Shown one piece after another: positions 1 through 6,753 of a stretch of 9,629 nt of DNA. How positions within the stretch are numbered: the stretch's first letter is position 1; every line of letters begins with the position of its first letter. Under the pieces are notes generated by a model. That model was not told the origin of the DNA, searched no databases, and saw nothing but the letters and a program-made list of their open reading frames with translations. Position numbers and translations under genes: made by a program. The DNA comes from Castellaniella sp041675725 (GTDB taxonomy: Bacteria; Pseudomonadota; Gammaproteobacteria; Burkholderiales; Burkholderiaceae_B), in contig NZ_JBAYTI010000084.1 in assembly GCF_041675725.1 (NCBI RefSeq), forward strand, positions 1 to 9,629. The letters are read 5' to 3'.

Positions 1-1
1 A

Positions 2-973
2 GAACCCCGCATTGCCCTGCTGATTCCCTGCTATAACGAAGCGTCCACCATTGCGCGGGTGGTGGCGGATTTTCAGGCGGCCATCCCGGCCATCCAGGTC
101 TACGTGTTCGACAACGGCTCGGAGGACGGTACGGCTAATATCGCCCGCGGGGCGGGTGCAGCCGTGCAGTACGTCGCCCAGCGCGGCAAGGGCAGCGTGG
201 TGCGGCGCATGTTCGCCGATGTCGAAGCCGATTACTACATCATGGTGGATGGCGATGGCACGTACGACGCGGCCAGCGCCCCGCGCATGCTGGCGCACCT
301 GGCTGAACAGCGGCTCGACATGCTGGTGGGCAGCCGCTCGGACGCGGGCGAGGCCGCGCACTACCGGCCGGGCCATCGGGCCGGCAACCGGCTGCTGAGC
401 GGGGCGGTGCGGCATATATTCGGGGGCGCCTTCACCGACATGCTGTCGGGCTATCGCGTGTTCTCGCGGCGCTACGTCAAATCCTTTCCGGGGCAATCAG
501 CCGGTTTCGAGATCGAGACCGAACTCACCGTGCACGCGCTCGAGATGGCCATGCCCTGGGATGAGCTGCCCACGCCCTATGGCGCGCGCCCAGCGGGCTC
601 GACCAGCAAGCTGTCCACCTGGCGCGATGGCCTGCGCATCGCGGCCACCATCGTGCGCCTGTACATGCTCGAGCGCCCGCTGGTCGTGTTCGGGCTGCTG
701 GGATTGCTGCTGTGCCTGCTCGGCGTGGGGCTGGCGGTGCCGCTGTTCATCGATTACGCCCACAGCGGCCTGGTCCCGCGCCTGCCCACCGCCGTGCTGG
801 TCACCGGCCTGTGCGTGCTGGGCCTGCTGCTGGCCGCGCTGGGGGTGGTCCTCGATGCCCTGGCGCGCGCGCGGCGCGAAATTCGGCGGCTGGCCTATCT
901 GGCGGTGCCCTGGGGTGCGGCTGAAGGCCAATTACATCGGCCCGCCGATCTGATCGGTGAAGATACAGAATGA
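2..973 (+). CDS. Family 2 glycosyltransferase with two C-terminal TM helices (5' partial)
   Basis: This is a GT2 (GT-A fold) glycosyltransferase that probably moves a sugar from a nucleotide donor to a polyprenyl phosphate or membrane-linked glycan at the inner face of the inner membrane. The frame is open from base 2 with no start codon in the window, and 323 residues are visible. They begin with EPRIALLIPCYNEAS, the first beta strand of the GT2 fold, so only a few residues are likely missing. FDNGSEDGT (uracil-site region) and MVDGDGTYD (DxD-type metal-binding motif) follow. A later GFEIETELTVHAL stretch resembles the acceptor-side E.ELT motif of dolichyl-phosphate-sugar synthase-like enzymes. 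Two hydrophobic segments lie near bases 683-755 and 785-865, as in GtrB/DPMS-type proteins. Its ATGA stop overlaps the next start, so the two are probably translationally coupled. The sugar and acceptor cannot be read from sequence. The class is secure and the role is inferred. Confidence 0.9.
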   Translation, partial: EPRIALLIPCYNEASTIARVVADFQAAIPAIQVYVFDNGSEDGTANIARGAGAAVQYVAQRGKGSVVRRMFADVEADYYIMVDGDGTYDAASAPRMLAHLAEQRLDMLVGSRSDAGEAAHYRPGHRAGNRLLSGAVRHIFGGAFTDMLSGYRVFSRRYVKSFPGQSAGFEIETELTVHALEMAMPWDELPTPYGARPAGSTSKLSTWRDGLRIAATIVRLYMLERPLVVFGLLGLLLCLLGVGLAVPLFIDYAHSGLVPRLPTAVLVTGLCVLGLLLAALGVVLDALARARREIRRLAYLAVPWGAAEGQLHRPADLIGEDTE

Positions 974-2676
974 ATCTTAGTGAAACAGCAAGACAGCAAA
1001 TCAGAGAGGCGTCGCCACTTCTTTTGCTCTTGGTCGGGCGCATGACCATTTATTTGCTCTTTGAAACGGGTTCATCGTGGTCGGGTATCGCGGTCTATGT
1101 CAGGCTGTTGTTCTCTCTTTTGATGTTTTATTTCATTGCCTGCTTCATTCACAGGGTTGCGGCAGCGCTTTCGGTGCTTCTGATCGAGATGCTCCTGATT
1201 CAGGCCAACCATGTGAAGGTCAGTGCTACCGGTGTGCCCATCGTCGCCAGCGACATAGCAGGGTTGGACCGCAGCCTGTCCTTGGTCAGCGGCTATGTCA
1301 CCCCAGGTATACAGATCACCGTCGTGGCATTGGCGATCATCGTTTTTCTGGGTTGGCGATACCGGCGGCGAAGCTGGCGTGAGTTTTTTGGGAACCTGCC
1401 CCTGGGCTTGCTACTGCCGTTATTGGTTGGGATGCTGGCATTCAGTAACGGTATGGCGGCGGGTATGGTGCGTAATGGGCTTTGCCGCATCCAGATATGC
1501 CATGTAGCCTGGCGGCCACTGGTCAATGTGGCCATGAACGGCCTGCCCGCTCAGTTGGTCATGACATCCGAGGCGGTCGCCGTTCCAGAACGCGGGCCAC
1601 ACTCATTCTATGAAGAACGGCGGTCCGGCCTGCTGACTGCAAATCAACCAGACGTACTGTTGATCTTGTGTGAATCGTGTTTCACGACATTTGATCAACG
1701 GTTCCGTACGCCCATGTTCCAGTTCGTTGATCAGGGCTTTACCCCGTTCACGTTGCTGAGTCCGGTATATGGCGGCAATACGGCAGAGGCAGAGTTCGAA
1801 ACCTTGACGGGCTTGTCGTCCGCCGTACTACCGGGAATCGAATATCAGAATTTTGCAGAACGCTTTCGGTCTGACAGTGAGACATTGGTCAAACGGTTTG
1901 CTGACAGCGGCTATGCAACAATCAGTCTGCACAATTATTTTGGCGGCTTCTGGAGCCGCGATCGGGTGTATCCGCGCTTTGGCTTTCAGGAGTCCATATT
2001 TTTAGAGGATATGGGTTGGGAATCCGCCAGCGACCACCGGCTTCCGCCCGACAAAATCCTGTTTGACCGCGCTTTGGATCGCTACGAAAATGCCGCGGCA
2101 GACCAGAAAATGTTCATGTATCTCATCACCATGTTTACCCATGGCGATTATGCAGATCAAGGCGGCGATCATGGCCGGGGTGATTATCTGCGGCGGATGA
2201 ACCAATCCATGGGAGAGTTGGCGGCATTTCTCGTCCAGATGGAAGGCGCAGCCCAGCGCCGGAAACGTCCATTGGCCATCGTCGTATTCGGTGACCACAA
2301 ACCGGCCCTGTCCAGAGTGCTTTTTGACGTGAAGGTATTTCCGCCAGCGCTGTTTGGCGCAAGCGATCTCCAGGACAGCAGCTTCGAACTCGATTGGGAT
2401 CCGGCCCCCGAACAGTGGAAGATACGGTCGCAGGCGACCGCCTTCGTACGGTTGGCAGATCCGGAAGCGAGCCAGGCATTGGCTGACCGACTGGATGATC
2501 TGCCCATGTTTTGCTTGCCCGCCGAGCTCGCCTCGCTGACGCCAGGTAATGACGATGCGTTCTGGGAGGGTGTCAATGCTATCTGTCACCAGCCGAAGGA
2601 CAGTCTTGTACGCTATCGGGGCGATTTATGGCAACAGGAGTTTCCCCTGGAAATTTATGCTGAACGGTTGTTTTGA
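970..2676 (+). CDS. LTA synthase / OpgB-like membrane phosphoglycerol (or phosphoethanolamine) transferase
   Basis: The 568-residue protein has about five N-terminal membrane segments (roughly residues 15-33, 40-60, 62-80, 113-128, 143-163) and a periplasmic sulfatase/alkaline-phosphatase-fold domain from about residue 226. This is the architecture of LtaS and OpgB/MdoB. Active-site elements line up in order with LtaS: metal-ligand Glu235 in LILCES, presumed nucleophile Thr271 in YGGNTAEAEFE, Trp328/Arg330 in GFWSRDR, His391 in MFTHGDY, and Asp442-His443 in VVFGDHKP. It therefore looks catalytically competent. Family members transfer phosphoglycerol or phosphoethanolamine from a phospholipid head group to a glycan. 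Gram-negatives do not make classical lipoteichoic acid, so an osmoregulated periplasmic glucan or surface polysaccharide is likelier. The start overlaps the glycosyltransferase stop by four bases, which suggests a shared pathway. Hand-counted 60-base lines give 43% (1081) and 55% (1921) GC, against 75% at 301 in the preceding gene, a possible sign of transfer. Confidence 0.87.
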   Translation: MNLSETARQQIREASPLLLLLVGRMTIYLLFETGSSWSGIAVYVRLLFSLLMFYFIACFIHRVAAALSVLLIEMLLIQANHVKVSATGVPIVASDIAGLDRSLSLVSGYVTPGIQITVVALAIIVFLGWRYRRRSWREFFGNLPLGLLLPLLVGMLAFSNGMAAGMVRNGLCRIQICHVAWRPLVNVAMNGLPAQLVMTSEAVAVPERGPHSFYEERRSGLLTANQPDVLLILCESCFTTFDQRFRTPMFQFVDQGFTPFTLLSPVYGGNTAEAEFETLTGLSSAVLPGIEYQNFAERFRSDSETLVKRFADSGYATISLHNYFGGFWSRDRVYPRFGFQESIFLEDMGWESASDHRLPPDKILFDRALDRYENAAADQKMFMYLITMFTHGDYADQGGDHGRGDYLRRMNQSMGELAAFLVQMEGAAQRRKRPLAIVVFGDHKPALSRVLFDVKVFPPALFGASDLQDSSFELDWDPAPEQWKIRSQATAFVRLADPEASQALADRLDDLPMFCLPAELASLTPGNDDAFWEGVNAICHQPKDSLVRYRGDLWQQEFPLEIYAERLF

Positions 2677-2689
2677 TCAGCCGTTGCGA

Positions 2690-2710
2690 CCGCTTGCCTG
2701 CGCAAGGCGG
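2690..2710. terminator. Possible hairpin between convergent genes
   Basis: In the 55-base gap between the two convergent stops, CCGCTTGC (2690-2697) can pair with GCAAGGCGG (2702-2710) around a CTGC loop with one bulged base. No T-run follows on either strand, so it is not a standard intrinsic terminator. The position would suit a bidirectional transcription barrier, but the support is weak. Confidence 0.2.
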
Positions 2711-2731
2711 CACAGGCTACGGGTCATGGGA

Positions 2732-3394
2732 TCAATGTCGGGCCGGTGACCGCGCTGTCTGCAACGCATTCAAAATTTCGTTTTCCAGTTGCCCTGTGGC
2801 CACGCACTGGGTCGCCCGGTCGAACCCCGGAAAGCGCCCGGCAGCCCCGCTGCTGAAGGTGATGGTGTCCGAATATTGGGGGTAGTCGCGCTGGGTGGCG
2901 TTGCTGATGCGCACGTGGCGCGTCAGCTGGTACTGGACTTGTACGTCGGCGCGGGTCGTATTTTTATCGATCGCTTCGAGCTGCACGTGCGCGGTGCTGT
3001 CCAACGCCATGCGCCGGTCTACGTCGTAGATGTTGCCCAGCATCAACTGCTCGTAGCGCTGCTGCTCGGCCGCAGCCGGAAATTCATAGGTGCGCACGAT
3101 CTTGTCGCGCAAGGTGGCCGCCATGCTGTCGATGGTGCCGCAGTCTACATAGCGCTGCGGCAGGCCCGCCACCGCCAGCGTGATGCTGGCCGTGGCCGGG
3201 TTGGCCTGCTCGATCGTGTAGCCGTGGCCCTTCAACGCCTGCAGGCTGTGGTCCCAGCTGGCCGGCAGCCCATACGGCAAAAGCAGGCTGCCCGTCTGCA
3301 CCGCCGGTACGGCGGGGGCAGTGTAGGTCAGGCGGCCGGCACAGCCACCCAGCAGGCCGGCCATCAGGGCAAACAGGGCGATGTGGCGTATCAT
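2732..3394 (-). CDS. Predicted lipoprotein of unrecognised family
   Basis: A 220-residue protein on the minus strand. It opens with a lipoprotein signal peptide: MIRH, the hydrophobic stretch IALFALMAGL, then lipobox LLGGC with acylated Cys18. The residue after Cys is Ala, not Asp, which favours outer-membrane sorting. The rest is soluble. SWDHSLQALKGHGYTIEQ followed by a beta-rich part is reminiscent of small helix-grip lipoprotein domains such as those in BamC, but I do not recognise a named family. Two further cysteines, Cys85 (YVDCGT) and Cys197 (TQCVATGQLE), could form a disulfide. I chose the ATG at 3394 because the signal peptide then starts properly. A TTG nine codons upstream lacks a ribosome site and would put FLDTV ahead of the n-region. 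The gene converges with the phosphotransferase gene and diverges from the Flp pilin gene. A role in either system is unproven. Confidence 0.85.
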   Translation of the reverse strand: MIRHIALFALMAGLLGGCAGRLTYTAPAVPAVQTGSLLLPYGLPASWDHSLQALKGHGYTIEQANPATASITLAVAGLPQRYVDCGTIDSMAATLRDKIVRTYEFPAAAEQQRYEQLMLGNIYDVDRRMALDSTAHVQLEAIDKNTTRADVQVQYQLTRHVRISNATQRDYPQYSDTITFSSGAAGRFPGFDRATQCVATGQLENEILNALQTARSPARH

Positions 3395-3420
3395 GACGGT
3401 ATCCAGAAATATCTGTTTCA

Positions 3421-3544
3421 AAAAACAACAGCTTAGACCAAGCCAGTGGGGCTCGCAATCAGTTCAGAGATAGGGAAAGCACGGGCGGCATTCCCTGCAA
3501 GTATTTGATGTTCGTCAATTTATAGGTCATCAACTGTTGTTTTT
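3421..3544. repeat. Perfect 11-bp inverted repeat bracketing 102 bases
   Basis: AAAAACAACAG at 3421-3431 is the exact reverse complement of CTGTTGTTTTT at 3534-3544. The pair sits symmetrically in the divergent region, one arm near the lipoprotein start and the other just upstream of the candidate flp -10 boxes. No target-site duplication is visible outside the arms and nothing resembling a transposase lies between them. A regulatory dyad is therefore more plausible than a mobile element. The function is unknown. Confidence 0.5.
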
Positions 3545-3581
3545 AGGGGATGCGTATACTATCTTACGTGTCGTAATTTCG

Positions 3582-3587
3582 TATAAT
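3582..3587 (+). promoter_or_regulatory. Candidate -10 box for the flp operon
   Basis: TATAAT is a perfect sigma-70 -10 match. Transcription would start near 3594, giving a leader of about 70 bases before flp. The hexamer 17 bases upstream (3559-3564, CTATCT) is a poor -35, and no extended TGn is present. A promoter here would therefore probably need an activator. A second -10-like box, TATACT at 3555-3560, also lacks a clear -35. Confidence 0.4.
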
Positions 3588-3605
3588 CGACCCAATATCG
3601 GGGTT

Positions 3606-3624
3606 TTCGGGTCCAGTTCGGGTC
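3606..3624 (+). repeat. 8-bp direct repeat in the flp leader
   Basis: TTCGGGTC occurs at 3606-3613 and again at 3617-3624, a period of 11 bases or about one helical turn. It lies between the TATAAT box and the flp start, in the presumed 5' untranslated leader. It could be a paired protein-binding site, or chance. Confidence 0.4.
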
Positions 3625-3653
3625 TGAGCCCATTTTTAATGCTTGACCAATAC

Positions 3654-3658
3654 AGGAG
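3654..3658 (+). promoter_or_regulatory. Ribosome binding site of flp
   Basis: AGGAG lies eight bases before ATG 3667. It is the best Shine-Dalgarno match in the window, fitting a highly expressed pilin, and it fixes the flp start over the upstream TTG at 3643. Confidence 0.8.
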
Positions 3659-3666
3659 CAAGGCTC

Positions 3667-3876
3667 ATGTTCGCTACCGTTTGCCGCAAGGTGTATGTTG
3701 CTGCCCAAAACCTCAAAGATGATGCGCGCGGTGTATCGGCGCTTGAATATGCCATCCTGGCCGGGTTGATTGTTGCTGCCGTTGTTGTTGGTGTAGGCTT
3801 ATTCAGTAACGCTTTGGAAAACGCTTTCACTATTTTGGCCGGGAATGTCACCACTGCGGTTGGCGGGGGCAGCTAA
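3667..3876 (+). CDS. flp: Flp-type IVb major pilin precursor
   Basis: This is the 69-residue prepilin of the Tad/Flp pilus. A positively charged leader ends at Gly22. The processing site is G|VSALEY, with Glu at +5 and Tyr at +6 of the mature protein, the hallmark of Flp pilins. A hydrophobic helix follows (AILAGLIVAAVVVGVGLF, residues 29-46), then a short C-terminal tail. Cleavage would leave a 47-residue mature pilin. The ATG at 3667 has a strong Shine-Dalgarno AGGAG at 3654-3658 with eight bases of spacing. A TTG eight codons upstream is not needed. The gene heads the operon, and the prepilin peptidase gene begins 59 bases after its stop. No convincing terminator occurs in that gap, only a 5-bp hairpin GAAAG/CTTTC with a 3-base loop at 3903-3915. 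Read-through into the downstream genes is therefore likely. Confidence 0.95.
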   Translation: MFATVCRKVYVAAQNLKDDARGVSALEYAILAGLIVAAVVVGVGLFSNALENAFTILAGNVTTAVGGGS

Positions 3877-3935
3877 TTGGCCCTGAAAAGATGAAATAGG
3901 CTGAAAGCGTCTTTCTGCTCTAGGCTTGTCAAACG

Positions 3936-4439
3936 GTGCCGGTATCAGTCCTCTTGTTGCTGGTGGTGGCACTGATTCTTTGTTCCCTGGCTATTTCTGA
4001 TCTGCAGTCCAGGCATTTGCCCAATCACCGGGTATTTGCCCTTGGATTGCTCTATCTGCTGTATGGTCTGTGGGCGATCCCATCGACGGGTTGGGGGGCC
4101 ATTGGCTGGCACGTGGTGGCCGGCCTGCTCGCCTTCGTTGTTCTTTTTGTCCTTTATGTGCTCGGTGCGATGGGCGGCGGCGACGTCAAGCTGGGTGCCG
4201 CCGTCTACTTGTGGGCCGGCCCGGCCGGGGCGTTTCCGGTGACCATCATCATCACCTGGCTGGGTGCCTTGCTGGCCGTGATGGGTTGGCTGGTCGATCG
4301 GCCTGGGTTACAACGCTTTACCAATCGCCCCTGGCGCTGTATAAGTAACGCTGTTTCTGCCCAAAGGGGCGTGCCTTACGGGCTGGCGCTGGCGGCGGGT
4401 GGCCTGTACGTGCTGTGGCGGCACGCCCTTCTTCTGTAA
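3936..4439 (+). CDS. cpaA: Tad prepilin peptidase (A24 family)
   Basis: This inner-membrane aspartic peptidase (CpaA/TadV) cleaves the Flp prepilin and the TadE/TadF-type pseudopilins. The 167-residue protein is almost entirely hydrophobic helices. The two catalytic aspartates are present: Asp22 in SDLQSRHLPN and Asp83 in the GGGDVKL motif (family GxGD). A conserved VPYG near residues 146-149 precedes the last helix. It lacks the N-terminal methylation domain of PilD-type enzymes, as is usual for the Tad branch. The only in-frame start is GTG 3936, because TAG stops the frame at 3921-3923. Its ribosome site is poor (AGG at 3922-3924, eleven bases away), so translation may be weak relative to flp. 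The gene ends 12 bases before cpaB. Confidence 0.93.
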   Translation: MPVSVLLLLVVALILCSLAISDLQSRHLPNHRVFALGLLYLLYGLWAIPSTGWGAIGWHVVAGLLAFVVLFVLYVLGAMGGGDVKLGAAVYLWAGPAGAFPVTIIITWLGALLAVMGWLVDRPGLQRFTNRPWRCISNAVSAQRGVPYGLALAAGGLYVLWRHALLL

Positions 4440-4451
4440 TTGGGTTGATCC

Positions 4452-5390
4452 ATGTCCTCCGCGCTCAAGTTCGTCCTGATATTGCTGGCGGCCATCATAC
4501 TGGCCATCGGCGCACGGATCCTGTACATCAACAGCCAGACCCCGCGCGAGGTGGCCGACCCCGACGTACGCCTGTTGGCCGTCACGGGCGATCTGCCCGC
4601 CGGTCTGCTGCTGCGCGACAGCGACCTGGCCTGGCAGCCCACACCAAAATCCAAGGTACCGCGCAATGCCCTGGTCGAAGGGTCTTCGCAGGCAGAGGTT
4701 GCCGGGGCCCTGCTGCGGCAGAAGCTGGAAGCCGGCAGCCTGCTCAAGAGCACCGACATCATCCGGCCCGATGCGCCGGGTTTTCTGGCCGCGGCCCTCA
4801 AGCCGGGCATGCTGGCGGTTTCAGTGCCGGTCGATGACGTATCGGGCAACGCCGGCCTGATCCAGCCGGGCGATTATGTCGACATGATCCTCACCCAGCG
4901 CCTGGGCGGGCAGGGCGATTTCAACCGCGGTGAAAAGCAGGTGGTCAGCGAGACCGTGGTCGAGCAGGTGCGCGTGATCGCGGTGGGCTCCAGCTTCCAG
5001 CGCAGTACGGATGACGCGGGGCCCATCCGTGCGCGCACCGTCACCATCGAAGTGCGCCCGCGCATCGCCGAGGCGGTGACGGTGGCGTCCGAACTCGGCA
5101 GCCTGTCGCTGGCCCTGCGCAGCTTTGCCCGGGCCGACAAGCACGTGACCGACCAGGATGAAGAGGCCTCGGTGCTGGCCTGGGACAAGACCCCCCCCGA
5201 TGGCTCGCGCGGCCCGGTGTGGGGCAGCGATGTCTCGCGCGCCCGGCAACGCTTGCAGCCCGAAGCCCCGCCCCCTGCACCAGTGCCCGTGGCCGAGCCG
5301 GCTGCCGCCGAGCAGCACAAAGCGCCGGCGCGGGCGACTATCATACGGGGGATGGATAGCCAGGTTGTGGAGTTGAATCCCGATGCATAA
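4452..5390 (+). CDS. cpaB: Flp pilus assembly protein CpaB/RcpC
   Basis: A 312-residue periplasmic component of the Tad machine, anchored by one N-terminal helix (about residues 6-26). A SAF-type domain follows (about 40-105, with LLAVTGDLPAGLLLRDSDL), then the CpaB/RcpC domain (about 118-230) with VPVDDVSGNAGLIQPGDYVDM, a diagnostic stretch of the family. Family members work with the secretin in the periplasm. A Pro/Ala-rich linker at about 268-292 precedes a short terminal segment ATIIRGMDSQVVEL, similar to C-terminal tails seen in CpaB proteins. The ATG at 4452 is 12 bases after cpaA with only a weak ribosome site. Its stop lies 8 bases inside the secretin gene, indicating translational coupling to cpaC. 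Confidence 0.92.
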   Translation: MSSALKFVLILLAAIILAIGARILYINSQTPREVADPDVRLLAVTGDLPAGLLLRDSDLAWQPTPKSKVPRNALVEGSSQAEVAGALLRQKLEAGSLLKSTDIIRPDAPGFLAAALKPGMLAVSVPVDDVSGNAGLIQPGDYVDMILTQRLGGQGDFNRGEKQVVSETVVEQVRVIAVGSSFQRSTDDAGPIRARTVTIEVRPRIAEAVTVASELGSLSLALRSFARADKHVTDQDEEASVLAWDKTPPDGSRGPVWGSDVSRARQRLQPEAPPPAPVPVAEPAAAEQHKAPARATIIRGMDSQVVELNPDA

Positions 5391-6741
5391 AAAAATCCAT
5401 AAGCGGGCCTGCGCTGTGGCCGCCCTCGGGCTGGCTGCCCTGCTGGGCGGGCCCGGGGTGGCGCAGGCGCTGACGCTGGCCATCGGCGCGGGCGACATGC
5501 TCAGCATCCCCGATGCGCGCACCGTGTTCGTGGCCGACCCCGCCATTGCGGACATCCAGATTCCGGCCGAGCAGCAGGGCGACCTGCTGACGGTGCTGGT
5601 CATGGGCAAGCGGGCCGGCACCACCACCCTCTATGCGCTGGACGACCAGGGCCGCCAGCTGAAGCACGAATCCATCGTGGTACGCCACAACGTGGCCGAG
5701 CTGCAGCAGATTCTGCGTCAGCGTTTTCCGGCGTTGCGCCTGGGGCTGGAATCCGCCCCGGGGTCGCTCATGGTCACGGGGTCGGCGCCCAATGCCGAAA
5801 CGGTCGAAGCCATCGCGCGCACCATCCAGCCCTACCTGGGCGAGGCCGACAAGCTCATCAACCGGGTGGGCATCGACAGCCCCACGCAAGTCTACCTGCG
5901 GGTGCGGGTCACCGAGATGTCCAAGGCCATCACGCAGAAGCTAGGCATCAACTGGAACGTGGTGGCCAGCCCGGGGCAGTTCGTCACCGGCCTGATCGGC
6001 GGGCGTACGTTTTATGATGGCGCGGGCGGGTACATCGCGGCCACCGAGGGCTATTCCCTGCTGGGCGGCTACTCCAAGACCGGGGCGCCGGCCCAGGCCA
6101 TGATCGATATGCTGGATCGCGAGAACTTGATCACGGTGTTGGCCGAGCCCAACCTGACGGCGGTTTCGGGGCAGACCGCCAGCTTCCTGGCCGGGGGTGA
6201 ATTCCCGGTGCCGGTCAAGCAGGACCAGGACACGATGAGCATCGAGTTCAAGCCCTTTGGCGTGTCGCTGGACTTCACCCCCACGGTGCTGGCCGATGAC
6301 CGCATCAGCCTGAAGGTGCGCCCGGAAATCAGCGAACTCGACCCATCCGCCAGCATCGTCATGGACGGCCTGTCCATCCCGGGGATCCGCGTGCGCCGGG
6401 TCGAGACCACGGTCGAGGTGGCCAGTGGCCAGAGCTTTGCCATTGGCGGCCTGCTGCAGAACAATATCAGCGACCAGGTCGACAAGATCCCCGGCCTGGG
6501 GAGCCTGCCGGTCTTGGGGGCGCTGTTTCGGTCGTTGGACTACCGCAACCACAAAAGCGAGCTGGTGGTGATCGTCACGCCCTATCTGGTGCGGCCCACC
6601 AGCCCGGACCAGCTCACCTCGCCCGTCGCCAGCATGCGCGCCAACAACGACATCGAGTTCGTGCTCGAGCGCAGCATCGGCTACGATCCCTTGCAAGGTT
6701 CGGTGCCGCGCCTGAGCGGCACGGCCGGCTTTGTCTACTGA
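5383..6741 (+). CDS. cpaC: Tad secretin, outer-membrane pore for the Flp pilus
   Basis: A 452-residue secretin (CpaC/RcpA) that forms the outer-membrane channel for the pilus. A basic Sec signal peptide (MHKKIHKR, hydrophobic core) probably ends at AQA29. An N-terminal pilus-assembly/secretin N domain spans about 30-101 (IGAGDMLSIPDARTVFVADP). A BON-like domain covers about 104-165, and the secretin barrel domain runs from about 170 to 405. Secretin signatures are QVYLRVRVTEMSK, LAEPNLTAVSGQTASFLAGG, the GVSLDFTPTV strand, RVETTVEVASGQSFAIGGLL, IPGLGSLPVLGALF and ELVVIVTPYLVRP. A GGAG ribosome site (5369-5372) precedes ATG 5383 inside the cpaB 3' end, giving an 8-bp overlap. Length and motifs look complete. 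The short lipoprotein gene 12 bases downstream may act as a partner for secretin assembly, by analogy with other Tad loci. Confidence 0.95.
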   Translation: MHKKIHKRACAVAALGLAALLGGPGVAQALTLAIGAGDMLSIPDARTVFVADPAIADIQIPAEQQGDLLTVLVMGKRAGTTTLYALDDQGRQLKHESIVVRHNVAELQQILRQRFPALRLGLESAPGSLMVTGSAPNAETVEAIARTIQPYLGEADKLINRVGIDSPTQVYLRVRVTEMSKAITQKLGINWNVVASPGQFVTGLIGGRTFYDGAGGYIAATEGYSLLGGYSKTGAPAQAMIDMLDRENLITVLAEPNLTAVSGQTASFLAGGEFPVPVKQDQDTMSIEFKPFGVSLDFTPTVLADDRISLKVRPEISELDPSASIVMDGLSIPGIRVRRVETTVEVASGQSFAIGGLLQNNISDQVDKIPGLGSLPVLGALFRSLDYRNHKSELVVIVTPYLVRPTSPDQLTSPVASMRANNDIEFVLERSIGYDPLQGSVPRLSGTAGFVY

Positions 6742-6753
6742 GGGGGGGCCAAG

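Larger units (their letters stand above)
3395..3666. promoter_or_regulatory. Divergent intergenic region upstream of the Tad operon
   Basis: These 272 bases separate the leftward lipoprotein gene from flp and must carry the promoters for both. I see no supportable gene in them. They are AT-richer than the flanking genes (38% GC by hand count over 3541-3600). They contain a TATAAT box at 3582-3587, a perfect 11-bp inverted repeat (3421-3431 / 3534-3544), three TTGAYG half-sites (3505-3533) and an 8-bp direct repeat (3606-3624). No sigma-54 TGGC/TGC pair was seen. Confidence 0.6.

Noticed and set aside
3395..3421. TTG start nine codons upstream for the minus-strand lipoprotein.
   Set aside because: There is no ribosome site before it, and the ATG at 3394 gives a standard lipoprotein signal peptide directly.
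3421..3544. Small transposon-like element flanked by the 11-bp inverted repeat.
   Set aside because: There is no target-site duplication at the arms and no resemblance to a known element end. It is kept only as a repeat.
3643..3666. TTG start eight codons upstream of flp.
   Set aside because: The AGGAG at 3654-3658 lies inside that extension and is correctly spaced for ATG 3667.
3891..3899. Minimal ORF ATG-AAA-TAG before cpaA.
   Set aside because: It is three codons with no ribosome site and is expected by chance.
3903..3915. Hairpin GAAAG-CGT-CTTTC between flp and cpaA as a terminator.
   Set aside because: It has only five pairs, a 3-base loop and no T-run. It is too weak to call.
4821..5627. 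Minus-strand open frame of 268 codons across cpaB/cpaC.
   Set aside because: It is an antisense shadow of well-supported genes, with Arg/His-rich composition and no motif.
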